Shown: positions 24,471 to 36,777 of the stretch, piece after piece
Layout: the number at the start of each line of letters is the position of its first letter
Numbering within the stretch: the first letter of the stretch is position 1
Assembly (NCBI GenBank): GCA_004154925.1
Contig: QJNS01000154.1
Span: 122,322 to 186,321, forward strand
Length of the DNA stretch: 64,000 nt
Reading direction: 5' to 3'
Source of the DNA: Monosporascus cannonballus
Taxonomy: Eukaryota > Ascomycota > Sordariomycetes > Xylariales
Program-made: the position numbers and the translations under genes
Notes under the pieces: generated by a model
Database searches by the model: none
Seen by the model: the letters and a program-made list of their open reading frames with translations, nothing else
What the model was told of the DNA's origin: nothing

Positions 24471-25359
24471 TCCTTAATATCTTAAATTATTTCAGATATT
24501 GATTACTATTTTTTGCTATTTTTAAAATTATAATAATTCATTTTAGGGTTTTTAATTAATTAAATCTTGTAATTAATTAAATATTTTGTTAAAGATAATC
24601 CGTAAAGTACTTTTTGGCCGTTCGGGCTTTTTGGTAATATTTATTAATTTTTATTATTTTTTAAAATGCTTAAAGATTGGTAAAATAATAGTTTCGTTAA
24701 TTTGTTTGTTAATATATTATTCATAAATATATAATATAATATAATAAATTTCTTTTATCAGTTTTTTTAATTATTAATTTTATATATCTATTTATTTTAA
24801 TTTCGCTAAAAAATAACGATATTTACGTAAATAAATTATATACTTTATATATAATCGTATTAAATATTTAATACTTTTTTTAAATTAATTTCCCACTTTA
24901 TAATTAATGAAAAAATAGTTTTTAACGGTTTATATAAAAAGTGATAAATTTTTATCGATTATAAAAATAAATAGAATATTTTTGTAATTTAAATCTTTCT
25001 CTAATTATTTTTTAACATTTTATAATATATATTTAAAAATACCTTTTATTAATCGGTCTTTTTTAAAAAAACGTTTTTTAAATAGTAATTAAATTTTTAT
25101 TGTTAACTTAATAAGTTTCTCTTTTATTTCAGATTAAATATAATAAAAGTGAGTTAAATATTTTATAATTTATAGTATTTAAATTTAAATTAAACTATAC
25201 TAATCGAAATATAATAACAAATATATTGAATTTAATGCTAATTATTACGTATAACATTAATTTTAGTTTGTTATATTTAATAAGTAAATTTAGAGTTAAG
25301 AAACAATTTAACGATAATTATTAAAATATTCAAAAAATATTTAAATTGTTTTTAGAAAT

Positions 25360-25582
25360 TGTAAGAATACAGCCCTTATAAGGATGAGGCTGGTAGCCGA
25401 CCAGCCACCGATTAGCCACCGACCCACTTACTAGTATAAATCCACCATCTGGCAGCTAGTGGGAAACGCCAGATAGAAATAACCTAATATGCTTTGCCTC
25501 ATCGTGATCAAGACCCCATTTTGGAGGTTGTGGCTGCGCCTGCGGCGTAGCAGTCGTAGCCATAGCTATAGCTTTTGATTAA
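25360..25582. repeat. GC-balanced island in the AT-rich block, possibly a small insertion
   Basis: About 220 bp starting TGTAAGAATACAGCC, with a balanced composition unlike its surroundings. The 5-mer GAAAT occurs directly before (25355-25359) and after (25583-25587). This could be a target duplication of a short element, but a 5-mer match in AT-rich DNA can be chance and the right end is not CA. Confidence 0.35.
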
Positions 25583-27356
25583 GAAATATCTGTTAGGGGT
25601 TTAATGTATTAATTAAATTCTTTTAAAAAATAATACTTACAAAAATAACAAAACTTCCAAAATAAGGCCTGATAGCAAGTTGTGATTTTTACGTTCCGTT
25701 TGGTGCGTTCCTATATAAATTCGCAAAAATTATTATTATTAATTTTGACAATATATATTAATTACGAAACTTTTAATATTTTAATTTATATTATTTAATG
25801 CAAAATTGAAATCTTTATTTTTTGATATAATAGTAATTTTAATTAATATAAGATAAAGATTATTATAATAAAAAAATAATTTAAAAATTTGATTAATATA
25901 TATTATAACCCTTTATTTTCTGTAGATTAATACAATAATAACAATATTTTATAAATTAAAATAATAATATATAGAGTTTAAAATCGTCCGTAATAAGCCC
26001 CGAAATATATTATTTTCCTAATTAATTAAATACGGATAATATATTTGAAAATTTGAGGTAAATATTTTAAACTTTTAAGCATTTAATTTTCCAAAATGAA
26101 GCGTTTATTTTTATCTGATAGCTTTACCGGCTTTTTGCCAATATAAACGTAATTAACTTATATATTAACGTTATGTGTATGGCCGATAATTTTACGGAAA
26201 CCCTGCGCCGTCGGTTTATTCGCCTTATATTAGGCGTTATGTTTGGCGGGTAGGGCCGTATTTTACGGAAAGAACAGATTGATACAGTACATAATCTGGT
26301 TTTCGGAAAGCTTGATATCTTTTTCGTTATTAAGATAAGTTTCGAGAAGTTCTTAATTATTTAAGCCTTTTTTAATAACCGACTTAATTATTATCTAGGT
26401 CGTATAATTGTAAGCAAGAAATTTATCTGTATGTGGAATAAGGCAGGAATAAGAAGAAATTACCGTTTCTTATCGTATAGATCGGTTTTTTCGGCTTAAC
26501 TGGCTTATATTTTCCGAATATAATTAGTTGTTTTCTGATTTTTATAAATAAGATAAAGATGTTCCGAAAACCGATAGAATTATTTTTTTGGAATTTATAT
26601 ATTCTGTGGAAGAATTTTTAATAAACATTATAAGTACCGTCGATAGTGTTTTCGTTTTTATTAACTATATCTAACGAAATCGAACGGCGCTTATTATACG
26701 ATATACGCTTTAACTTGAAAAAACCGGAAAACTTTAATTTATTACGTTTATAAAGCATATTAATAAAAAACGAGAATAAAGTTCGAATAATATTAATTAC
26801 GAATTAACAGAAAATATTAGGCGGTACCAGATGTTGTTATAACGTTTTACAAAACCATTTTATTTTATAATGTTAATCAGGTCGAAATATAAATTGTTTT
26901 AATTTTCTTTTAAAAATACGGCTGTAATAACGGGTAAGGGCGGTAATGATATTCCGTATAATGGCATTATATCGAAATATTATATTACAAATATAGTTTT
27001 AAATATTAAAATTATCCTATCAAAATACGATATCGTTCTATTATACCTGGTTATAAAACGTAACTTGTTACATAAAACATTTACAAAATTATTATACGGA
27101 TTAAAAGAAAAAAAGGTTTTAATATATAAAATTAATAAAAGAAGTAAACACGCAAAATATAAATTCATTATTCTAATATTTGTTATTATAGTGTTAATAA
27201 AAGAAAAAAATTTATAATAATATTTTTCTTATATATTTAATATATACGGTTTATCTTTTTATAACTTAAATTAATTAATTGCGTTACATTTTTTTATTAA
27301 TATAATTATAAGAATTATAATCAGCATATTTTCAAATTTAATTAATGTAAGAAGAA

Positions 27357-27941
27357 TATCGTAAAATAAAGGTATTTATATTAATTATTAAGTTTTTGTT
27401 ATTTTTGAAAATCTTTATTCCAGCTCGTCTATAATATATAAAAAGCTTTTTAATGTTATAACCCAACCAAAAGAGGCCTCGAAAACGGTCGCAAAGTGAC
27501 CAAAACAGGACCCAAGTGGGTCAGAACCACGTGACATGGATCCGAAGTAATCCAAGAGATTTAACGGAATCTATGCAGTTATCCGGTATAAATCCGAAAT
27601 AATCTAAAAGATCTAAGAGAATCTATAAAATATATATACGCTTATTATTTCCATAGTTTAAATAGCTTTAGCTTGTAATACTTAATAATACCAATCGTTT
27701 GCTAACATATCGTTATCCAAGACGCCCTTGGTATTACGAGACGTAACACGTTACTGTATCTATTGCTCAAAATCTCACGATACTTCTGCCAATATAAACC
27801 CGTACGACTTAGGTTTAATGGTTGGTTAAACCGTCTAGCCGTCACATTTAATTACCGTTCGTTAAAACTTAATTTTAGCAAGATAATTATTATTTCTTAT
27901 ATTTTATGTTACCTTATTTACCGATCAGCTTAACTGTGATA
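27357..27941 (-). repeat. LTR of family B, split by a solo LTR of family A
   Basis: Segments 27357-27453 and 27847-27941 are the two halves of a family B LTR in reverse orientation. They match the copies at 36778, 44589 and 57674 (for example CTTAACTGTGA at the right end and TATCGTAAAATAAAGG at the left). The flanks (AAGAA and GCGCC) do not match, so this is not a simple solo LTR. It marks the right edge of block 1 and could be one end of a larger element whose other end was lost. Confidence 0.8.
27454..27846 (+). repeat. Solo LTR of family A inside the family B LTR
   Basis: 393 bp running TGTTATAACC to CCGTCACA, the reverse complement of the element A LTR as read on the plus strand. The TTTAA duplication is exact at 27449-27453 and 27847-27851. 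The right half aligns well to element A, while the left half has diverged. It is the remains of a full insertion that recombined between its LTRs. Confidence 0.88.
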
Positions 27942-29324
27942 GCGCCATTCTTCTAAGGATGCACTTTTTTAGGCTAGTACTCTCTGTATCACGTTAATCA
28001 GAATGGATTCTGTCATTAGGAAAGCCTAGTCGGCTCTACGCCAAGATAATATTGCGTAATTGCCTCTGAGGTGACTGTGTCCATGGGTGTGTTATTCCAT
28101 ATGCTTGAAATGGCTTACTCCTATCTAAAACATATCTGACACCATGAAACTCCTGCTTTTCGTAACCCCAACTTTGCTGTGGCTATTATTGGGTTTTAAA
28201 AATAGAAACATGACAGTGACTACCATATATATCATGCGCCATGGAACCAACTGACAATGCTGATTGGCCAGGACTTTTTGCTATATGAACAAATACACCA
28301 ACGCACTTCTAATATCCGGAACTCTAGGTCCCCTTGGGCGTATGAGTACTTGCTGATCGATTTCAATATCATCGTGTAGCTACAGCAGCCCAGGCAGTCT
28401 AATTAGAACACACGAGGCACCCTGCTTTTGGCTAATAACAACTAAGCCTCAGCTCGGCAAATTGAGCGAGGTACCAAGTCACAAGAACAAATGGATTCTA
28501 AACCCTAGCACCATGAAAAGTACCTATGGCAACATAAGGGACACCGTGCTCCGGTTCCTTTCCCGGCTCCCTGCTCCTCCCTCGTAGTCTCTTTACGATG
28601 GATTATCGGGATCGCCGCCATCCGTTGCCGCGCCGTACGACTCCTAACTGCAATCTGAGAGAGTAACAGAAACCCGCTTAAGGAAGACTCTGTATTTTAA
28701 GCTCCACGTACTGAACATTTGTAAGCGATGCCATATCGGCAAAGTGTTAATCTGTTCATTTCCATACATCCAGGTCAAGGTTAGGTTTTAACATCTTGCC
28801 TCGTTCACCGGGGCGTAGCTTCACGATCTTCCTGCACAGCCATTCCAATATCAGGTTGAAGCATATAACGCTGAACTCTGAGCCTCTGCCATGGAATCCT
28901 AAGACGTCATGATGGCCAATTGTAGTCCAACCATAAGAATGTTCAATAATCAATGTTAATAGGTTGGTGGCGAGGTCACTATTGCTCTCGTAAGAGGTTC
29001 AACGGATTAATCGACAGAGGGGGAGGACATATTGATCAAATTGCAAGCTACTCAGTATGGTAGAAAGTGATACCCGTCAGTTCAGAGCAGAATGATCGCC
29101 CTTTTATCATATTGTCAAACTAGGTCAAGGTGAATTTTCCCATTGCTCTATATGCTGAAAATTTGTATAAAGCCTAGCAAGCAACTTATTTCTACAGTTC
29201 TAGGGTTTAACGTACAATAATTAAACAAATTACATTTACCTTACTTGACATCTTTCAGCCACCATCAGGCGGTACACATATTGAATCAGTCAAAAAAACA
29301 TACCCATACAACAAACTTATTACA
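27942..29324. other. gene-free interval after block 1
   Basis: Balanced composition starts directly at 27942. No open frame over 65 codons has a recognisable motif. The last 100 bp form the A/T-rich leader of the small secreted protein gene. Confidence 0.4.
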
Positions 29325-29786
29325 ATGAAGACTTCAGTATTTGCTACTTTCTCTCTGGCCATCGGTTTGGCTGCCAGCGTCAAGATTCCTGAAGACGCCC
29401 CAGACCGCCTTTTCGTGGCCTCTCTCGACAAAAGAGATGAGAACTATGGCAACTTTACGCTGCTCGCTCGGCATGTTCCAAGTGCGGCAGGACCGGCCAT
29501 TCCAAACAAACATAGCGCTCGGCTAGCTCCACGCTACACCCCTTTGCCAATCAGCAGGAAGAGTTGCTCGCCAGACACTTACGTCGACCCCTCTGATTTC
29601 AGCAGGTCCAGGGGTGAGCTTGCCTCGCAGTGTAATGCAGGCATGAAGATCGGGGGAAATTCTGTCCCCGCATACAAGGCCAGTTCCTCTGCAGCGTACG
29701 CCTGCAGTTACGGTGAGGAGAACCCTTGCGGCGAAGATGAGATTGACGCAGTATTTTCGGAGATTAATAAAAACTGCGGTTCCTAA
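29325..29786 (+). CDS. Small secreted cysteine-containing protein, effector candidate
   Basis: A single exon of 153 residues. Residues 1-18 (MKTSVFATFSLAIGLAAS) form a typical signal peptide. A Lys-Arg pair at residues 36-37 could be a Kex2-type processing site, and an N-glycosylation site NFT is at residues 43-45. The C-terminal half has five Cys (KSC, SQC, YAC, NPC, NKNC), enough for two disulfides, and ends NKNCGS. No enzyme motif is visible. Small secreted proteins beside RIP-affected transposon blocks are often effectors in plant- or insect-associated fungi, but that is inference from size, signal and position. The start ATG is the first after an A-rich leader and no intron is needed. 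Confidence 0.68.
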   Translation: MKTSVFATFSLAIGLAASVKIPEDAPDRLFVASLDKRDENYGNFTLLARHVPSAAGPAIPNKHSARLAPRYTPLPISRKSCSPDTYVDPSDFSRSRGELASQCNAGMKIGGNSVPAYKASSSAAYACSYGEENPCGEDEIDAVFSEINKNCGS

Positions 29787-30919
29787 ACTAACACCGGATG
29801 GGTCTTAATGGATGACTGGGCCAAATCTTACGGACGAGAGATTTTGACAGTCGATATCTGTCCGAGTCTGGACTAAGGAGTGATGGTCGAACAGATGTTT
29901 TGCGAAGGGAATTTTGGGGGTGAACCGTGATTCTTGTTAGAGCTATGGCTCATCTTTGGGTTAGGGTGGGGGCTACTTTTGTTCGTTAAAGTCATCTCGT
30001 AAAAGACAGACACTCGCTTGGGAGCATCATGATAGGAGCTAGTATGGCAAGGCTCGGCAGAAAGGGGGCACGCAACGGGTATGGGTCCTCGTGCATTGTA
30101 TTTATCCCCTTGAGGGCGACAAGACGGCGGTACTAACAATTTTCTAAAGATCCTAGGCCTAAAACGGAAGCTAAGCCCACTTTAAACCCATTATAACTCC
30201 ACTAAGTTGCGCTACTTACAGAAACGGAAGTGCGAAGGTGCTTTAGGTGCTAACGTTAAGGATAGTGCTGTAAATCGGCAGCTAGCCCGATACATAAGGT
30301 TTCGTTGCCCGGTATGTGATGTTGCGATCTGTAATCATGACCTGCGTTAGTACTTGTATCATAGTGCCAAATAGGTGTGGCTAAAGGTAGCTTTCCCTGC
30401 GGAAGCTGATTGGGTTAGTGTGAACAAATAAAAAACGAGTGCCACTCACCTTCAGAAAAATTGTTGGCGCTACGCCTTATCGCCCTTAAGCGGATAGGAC
30501 ACTCTTTTCCAGAATTGCGTTTTAACAGGAAACAACCTTTAACAATACGCATTCGTTTCGTTTTTATATAATTAGTAGCAAATACTTCGGTATGTAATAT
30601 CAGGTACTCATACACGGGGTAAATTAGTATCCGGGACCCATGTAATACGGAGGATTGTGGCTAGCCAAGAGCGGGTTGGTTCAACTGCATGAACAGAGAA
30701 CGAAGGCCGCTCGTCCAATAAAGACTCATGTGACTATGCAAATTGCCATGCGGCTACATCGCCCTTGTGAGGGGAAGCTGCACGGGGATTACTTGAGGAT
30801 GAGGCTCAACACCTTCCGCCGGCTATTATGAGCCGCCATCAGCTCTTGTGGCACACGGGCCTGAAGACTCTGTGTCTGCATTTGAGTTGGCTGATCGCGA
30901 TGCGACAAAACATGCGACA
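29787..30919. other. intergenic
   Basis: No gene was seen for most of this stretch. In the last 120 bp (about 30801-30919) the frame of the next gene is already open and protein-like (GYYEPPSALVAHGPEDSVSAFEL) but contains no ATG. This may be the end of an unseen upstream exon of the CorA-like gene. Confidence 0.4.
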
Positions 30920-32801
30920 ATGGACGAGTTTCTTTTCAATGAGCAGCTTGGGCTTTCTCGTATCATCCCAGAAGCGACACATTATTTGGAGATATTGAAT
31001 TACTCGGTATGCGTGTGATGAGTGGAGGCATTAGCCTCCCTAATCACATTGCCATGTTACGAAGATAGCGAGGGGATAAACTAACGATGGTCGTTTAGCA
31101 TCCAGACATGAACCGCTCTGAGTGGCACCCATTGAGCTCGGAGGATTTCGATAACTTCCTCGCCCGCAAGGTTCTTAATTCCTGATTGTCTCAACATCAT
31201 AGTGTATATACTCTAACGATGGCTTCAATGCTTAGGGTGTGTTCGCGCCGCCAGAGTTGGAGAATGGTGTCACCTTTACAGGTGGCCTTAGATTGGTGTA
31301 AGTCATGACACTTCACTGGACCAGGAGGTCTGGATTCTGACACACAGGTTTTGCGCCGTGCAGACTCCATCAACTGGCGGAGAACGCGGATGCATTTTCA
31401 CCGCATGTTATATCATTACCCAAAGGGAAATACGAGGCTCTGGTACGGGAATGGCATTTACCGACTAGAGCAATCGAGACTTCAGCCGCCGTTGGCCCAT
31501 TTTTCTGGCATGTCTATGAAGAGCACGCTAACGATAAACACCTGCGTAGGTAGTCCCCATCGTTTTCCCAGTTGCCTGTTGTCATTTCCACGTCCCGAGT
31601 TTGGGTAGCTCTCATGACTGGCTCCAAGTGATCCAATTTGGCTAAGAGATGGATAGAAATCATCTTCCGAAAATCCGACGTCAATTGGAAAGGGAATACC
31701 CGGGGCTGGGAGATGATGCTCTCGTACTCACTCCAGGCCAGAATCCTGTCCGGTTATGTGAAGGGTACAGAGAACGCCGATGTCAAAACGCTTATCCCTC
31801 AGGTCCAACACTATGCCAGTTCAGTTGCTCACCCGCTCCTCCTGCCTGTGCTCATCCTCTGCCGGGAGCTATCTCAGGATCATGACAAGAAGCAGCGAGA
31901 CGCGCGACAAAATGTGCGCAAACTGGAGGAAACCCTGCTAAACCGCTACCGTGTTGCGCCGGCGGCTGGATATGGACAAAATAAGGATTTGATTCTCGAC
32001 AGTATCATCCCAGAGTTGCATAGGTTGCGATGCGAAGTGTTGTGGAAGCGTCCGCAAACATGGCACAACGTCGCTGGGAGAATGCTGAAAGCAACCAATG
32101 AATTCTGGGATAGTTTGGAGGAGCATCTAAAAGATGCCGTTTTGCAAAAGATACACCAGACGATATTGAGCCGGTTGGATTTTGTGTCGGTCAAGCTGGA
32201 GGGCCTGGAAGGCTACACGCAGGTCACATTGGAACGGATGGACCTGCTGCGGGAGCTAGTGAGGACAAGAGGCGCCTTCCATTCCACTGCGTTGCAGACT
32301 ACTAATGTTCTAGCAGATGAACAGCATTATCGGACAGGTAGAGTCGAGGCTCAGCGTCGAAATCGCAACACAGCAACATCGCCTAGCGGATGCCAGCAGG
32401 CGAGACAGCATTTCCATGAAGACGTTGGCAATCCTAGGCGCGGTATTCCTCCCGGGTACATTCCTGGCCACCTTCTTTAGCATGCCGTTCTTCGACTTCT
32501 GTGACAGTGAGTCAGTCTAATTAATTCCTCTGAAGTGTTGGCCCCGAAGCTAACCAGTGAAGATATAGAAAATGACGCCTTCTCAAGCCGAATTGGGATC
32601 TACTTCGTCATCATGGTTCCCCTGACTCTCCTAACTCTCGGCACCTGGTGGAAGTTCAACCAGATGTCGGTGAAGGAGGAGGAAGAGGAAGACGTAGGCG
32701 ACACTGAGAGGCGCGTGTATACGCTCGAGGCCCGCATTATGCAGAGGATTCGGCGGAGGACTGGGCTGGGGATCGGCACTTGGGAAGCGCCGCCAGCCTG
32801 A
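30920..32801 (+). CDS. CorA-like magnesium transporter family protein (seven exons)
   Basis: Exons 30920-31006, 31099-31170, 31236-31297, 31364-31549, 31649-32258, 32317-32506 and 32569-32801 join in phase to 479 residues. The protein has a long N-terminal cytosolic domain (RAIETSAAVGPFFWHVY, then IEIIFRKSDVNWKGNTRGWE), a helical stalk (QVESRLSVEIATQQHRLADA) and two C-terminal membrane helices: LAILGAVFLPGTFLATFFSM and IGIYFVIMVPLTLLTLGTWW. This is the layout of fungal CorA-like proteins. The YGMNF loop of bacterial CorA is replaced by FSMPFFDF, so ion selectivity is uncertain. Intron 2 has a poor donor (GTTCTT) but a good CTAAC branch. Intron 5 has a clear TACTAAT branch. The true N-terminus may lie upstream, since coding-like sequence precedes the chosen ATG. 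Confidence 0.78.
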
Positions 32802-33709
32802 GAATGGGTGTGTCGCTGCCGCTTGATTTGGGGTTATTCCGAATATCGAAAACTAATGACACGATAATAGTAGTTGCGGCTTCCTGATACTTATGGGAGC
32901 GTGTGCCTCGGAGCATTAAAATATAAGTCACATCGGGCCTTGCGAAATTCTACTTGGTGAACTGGCAGGGTTCTGCTTCGTTTTCCGATTCTTTTCAAAG
33001 CCATTCAAGTATTATTCCGTAAGCTAAACACTAGCTATGGTTCTCTGGAAACTAAGAGCGCATACCCCTTTTCCACTCAAGACCGGCTAGCTCGCATTCA
33101 GAATATTGTGTCCTTCAACTCTGATGTTTCATTTTAGCGAGCGTTAAGTCGCCCACAACTTTAATATGCCCCCCCAAAAGTCCGTTGGAACTGTGCTGAT
33201 CAATTAGATTGCGGTAGAGGAATAAACTTCCTAGCATTGGGGTCATCCGTGTTCAAAAGGGATAGGTGAGTTCCCACCCACCATCATACGGATCCGATTA
33301 ATTAGTTGATGGCACTTGAGGGTTCCCCTCGGTGAGTTGAAATTGGGTTTGACCTAGGATGTAAATGGGAAGGTGATCCTTCACGTCTGAGCGGTTCGGG
33401 TGCATTGCGGGTAGCAGTATTGATGACGCTTGACAAGAGAGTATATATTTGTGCGGTTCGCTAGATAGCTTGGTAGCTGATGTGATCGCTGAAAAAGCAC
33501 AACAAGCAAAGCCTACCATCAAGAAACTCCAACAGGCCAGTGATAACCATGTTTCCAGTACTGTTTTTCCCATCAAACAGACTTCCACCGCCCAGATACG
33601 CATTCGGCTTCGGGTCCGAAGTACTAAGTTCCACTAGTGTAAGGATTGTAGCTGGCTATGGCCCGTACACCAGGCACAGGGGTTTCGGTTGCTCGTCTGG
33701 CCGAAGCAA
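32802..33709. other. intergenic
   Basis: 3' flanks of two converging genes. A 101-codon frame on the minus strand (33298-33603) has no supporting motif. Nothing else was seen. Confidence 0.4.
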
Positions 33710-34195
33710 CTAATTTTCGAACAGGCTGCGGTAATGCGGCTGGAGACGCCGAGGATCCCCGACCGGCCAGTCCTTCCCCTTTCCCTTGTGATCTCTCTTG
33801 GGAGTACTGGGGGGCGGGGTGCTGATCGATGTCGCCTCGCTCTCCCCAGACCACGTGTTCGTCATCTCGCTCAGGTCCATGCCGGCAAGCGCTATCTCGG
33901 ACAGGTTCAGACGTGAATCCCCGGGTGAAGGAGACGGCAGTGGTGCTGATGTCGATGATGACGAGTATGGCGACGAGGTGCTCGTTATTGAAGCGGAGGA
34001 AGATGACGATTCGGAGCGCAACTTGGTGATGCTGTTGAGGTTTTGAGTCGACACTGGGCGCTTCTCCAGGATGAGCTTCAGGCGCCCGAATTTCTTAGAG
34101 TTGCTCCCTATTGTGAACTCAATGGGCCCTTTACCCAGGGCCTCCTGGAGCGCCATTGCCGCGGTAGAATTGTCGTTCATTTTCCTTGATCCCAT
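33710..34195 (-). CDS. Ser-rich hypothetical protein
   Basis: An open frame of 161 codons on the minus strand with no recognised family. The N-terminal third is a plausible folded or basic segment (GPIEFTIGSNSKKFGRLKLI). The middle is a Ser/Thr/Pro-rich low-complexity stretch and the end is basic. An internal ATG six codons in (MNDN) could be the start. There is no signal peptide or membrane segment. It could be a real intrinsically disordered protein, a fragment of a larger gene, or a chance frame; the biased but protein-like composition favours the first. Confidence 0.42.
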   Translation of the reverse strand: MGSRKMNDNSTAAMALQEALGKGPIEFTIGSNSKKFGRLKLILEKRPVSTQNLNSITKLRSESSSSSASITSTSSPYSSSSTSAPLPSPSPGDSRLNLSEIALAGMDLSEMTNTWSGESEATSISTPPPSTPKRDHKGKGKDWPVGDPRRLQPHYRSLFEN

Positions 34196-36777
34196 ATCTG
34201 TAGTTGCCTCGGCGATTCCGCGAGAGCGATGATGCCGAATACAGCGGAGTGAGTATCGGTATGAGAGTGTTCAAAGGGGTCCGGATAACCCAAATTTTTT
34301 GAGCGACGGCTATGTAAGGCGCAATGGAGTATGACTGTCGAATGTGAATCCTGTATTTTCTCAATTGGACTCAATTGGAAAAGCAGGTGAGATAGGCTTC
34401 TGTTGGATGATGTGGGAAGAACGCGTGGGAATTATGGGAGGAATCGGCGGAAGCAAGAGAAAAACTAGCCTAGGAAGCCTGAGTTCTCCTACGTAATGGT
34501 GAGCTATGTCCGGGCTGCGAAACGTGGACCTTGTTTAGAGCTCAAGATGTTGCTCCATAGAATTTAGGTTACTGACTATCCCTAATACACCAACGCGTAA
34601 GACTAAGATAGCATATTCGAGCAGTAGACTAATCTCTGAAGCTTTTTTTTAGTGAGACTACATATTTGTGGCTCTGGGTGAATGACACTCGGCCGAACCA
34701 ATCCTGGTCTTTACTCATTTCCAGCCACGGCCTTCTCTGGTGCCCTCTTCAGTTATGAAGCTTTCTTGCCCTCTACCCCTTCCTATCTTGAGTCCTAATC
34801 GAAGATCTAGAACGGTGAAGATTGCCGCGCTGGACTTCTTATGGCCAGAGACTACTCCTATGTATGCTGCTATTCTACCTCGCCGGTCATCACTACTGCT
34901 TTACGTATCGTAAATGTGCTTGTGAAATTGGTCCCCTGTTACAATGTCGTGTTAATATCTGTTCGCCTTCTAGGTTTACAGTTAATGTTGTGACAGCATC
35001 TTACGAAAGTCTATTCTCGGAGATAAATCTTACACCAGTCAGTAGTTACTGTGGTTGTGTAGACACACATGCCAAAGGCACCTAAGGCCACGGCGTGCCA
35101 AGCATAGCATCACAAGGGGGAATACGCCATAAACAGAAGGCTATCTACCAGGGGCAAATTTAATGGCCCATCGAAGCTAGCTCCCATACTAAGTTGCCAT
35201 CTGATGGCTTGTTGACTGTATAGCCATATATAGACAGAGGTGCGGGTCATCTAGTCGCCCCTATTCTAGTCCCTATTCCGACCCCTATTCCGACTGTAGC
35301 GAACTCTGTCGCTTAGAAGTACATTCGCAGCATATACGACGCAATCGCAGGCTACATAATAACGATGTCGCTATTTCGACAGTCCGTTCAAGAAGATATT
35401 AGCATTATCCTTGGCAAGAACCGAGCGCTCACTTTTCACTCGGCTCCTTTTCGGGCTCACCATTACTAAGCTTCTTTCTCAGTGTCTAAGATAGGTGATC
35501 AAATTTCACTCCCTTGCAGGTCTCCGAATCCAGCCGGCATGTCGCCGATAAATTTATCCGAGAACTCCATCCCGATGCCGCCATTACGATGATTCTACCG
35601 GCCACTTCTCGCCAACACGGCTGCCGGCCATTACTGGTGCTAAGCTCCCAATCCCGCTGACTGGAACTTCAAAAGGGAGTTAGCATCTATGACGTACACT
35701 GTCGCTCTTAATACTCTAAAGGGTTGCGAGTATACAACGCACATAGCACAATCAGGTGCGAGCCCAGTCGAAGGGTCCTCTTATGCTTTATCATCTGACA
35801 GAGCTTGCACCAAAACAGCAACTCATTTCTGCCATGTGTCAAACCTTAAGGGACCAGCCTGATCCGTACCAGAACAGTCAGGATCGGACTGGTTATTAAA
35901 ACATAGGGCCCGCGTAAGGAACAGCCGAGCTGTTATTCACAAGGAACCGATTCGTGTAGGTACGAGTGAAGTCATAGAGACTTTTCCCGGGGTTATTTCC
36001 CAAGTTTTGCGAGGCAGCGCTCGGGGATGCCCTGACCGCATATTTCGAGTCAAGAGATTCCAGTGACAAGCGGATCACGAAGCGAACATTCGTCGTAGCC
36101 GCAATCATCGAGGTATGCCCATAGCCGCCGCGGTTCCTGGATCGACTAACAAGATCGGGCTTTCCCCTGAACAGCGAATGTTCGCGCAACGCACATGGCG
36201 ATGGCTTTTATACGGTTTCTGGTAAAGCTTCTCGACTCTGAGTACTATGAGCAGTAGGTGCAGATCCTCTCAGCCCTTGGGGATGCGCAGAAAGTGCTCA
36301 CATATCCGAAGGACCCTCTTAGCCTTTTTGCGTTTGGCGAGAACCGCTACACCCAGAAACAAAAGGGCCGAAAATGATACCGCTGGCGGACTTGTGGGCC
36401 TTTGCACTCTGGGCTGGTATGCTGGAAAATGAGTGAACCGAACCAAACGCGGATTTTTCTGTCCAACAGCTTCTGATTAGGTGAGCACCTTTGTGCTTTG
36501 GGTATAACTTTACCCTAAGAGATTAGGATCGAGGACATGATGAGGACGTGCTACAGAACCTTTAGCCTAAAATTTGCGAGGTAACTCGCATATAGGACGT
36601 CGAGCACTGCACACCAACCGAATATTGGGACTTGTACCCTCATAAAGCCCATATCAAGAACCACTCGCGTTCCCCCTATAACAGGGAGGAGCAGAAAATG
36701 AGCTTCCTTACGCCCAAAAAGGCAAGCAACACAGAGGGCATGTATGAGGAACATTAATAAGTTTTACAGTTTCTTGG
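34196..36777. other. gene-poor interval
   Basis: About 2.6 kb with only scattered frames under 100 codons on both strands. A frame at 34822-35085 starts with a hydrophobic stretch and has several Cys, but lacks other support. No transposon ends were recognised until the solo LTR at 36778. Confidence 0.4.

Larger units (their letters stand above)
16300..27941. other. AT-rich RIP-affected block 1
   Basis: Composition changes sharply near 16.3 kb from gene-like to strongly AT-rich with many TpA, and returns to balanced after 27941. Inside are element A, a solo LTR of family A, an LTR of family B, a copy of repeat D and a small GC-balanced island. In 16.3-17.18, 24.08-25.36 and 25.6-27.35 kb I see no open gene and no recognisable domain, only mutated sequence, probably older transposon remains. 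Confidence 0.85.

Noticed and set aside
31364..31608. A frameshift in the CorA-like gene after the third intron
   Set aside because: It appears only if the acceptor at 31347 is used. The acceptor at 31363 restores the family frame without any lesion.
32259..32316. A frameshift before the first membrane helix of the CorA-like gene
   Set aside because: A 58-nt intron with a GTGAGG donor, TACTAAT branch and TAGCAG acceptor joins both sides in phase.
34822..35085. Cys-rich frame of 87 codons with a hydrophobic start
   Set aside because: The charged/aromatic start (MPRWTSYGQR) is unlike a clean signal peptide, and there is no context, intron or family support. It stays a weak possibility.
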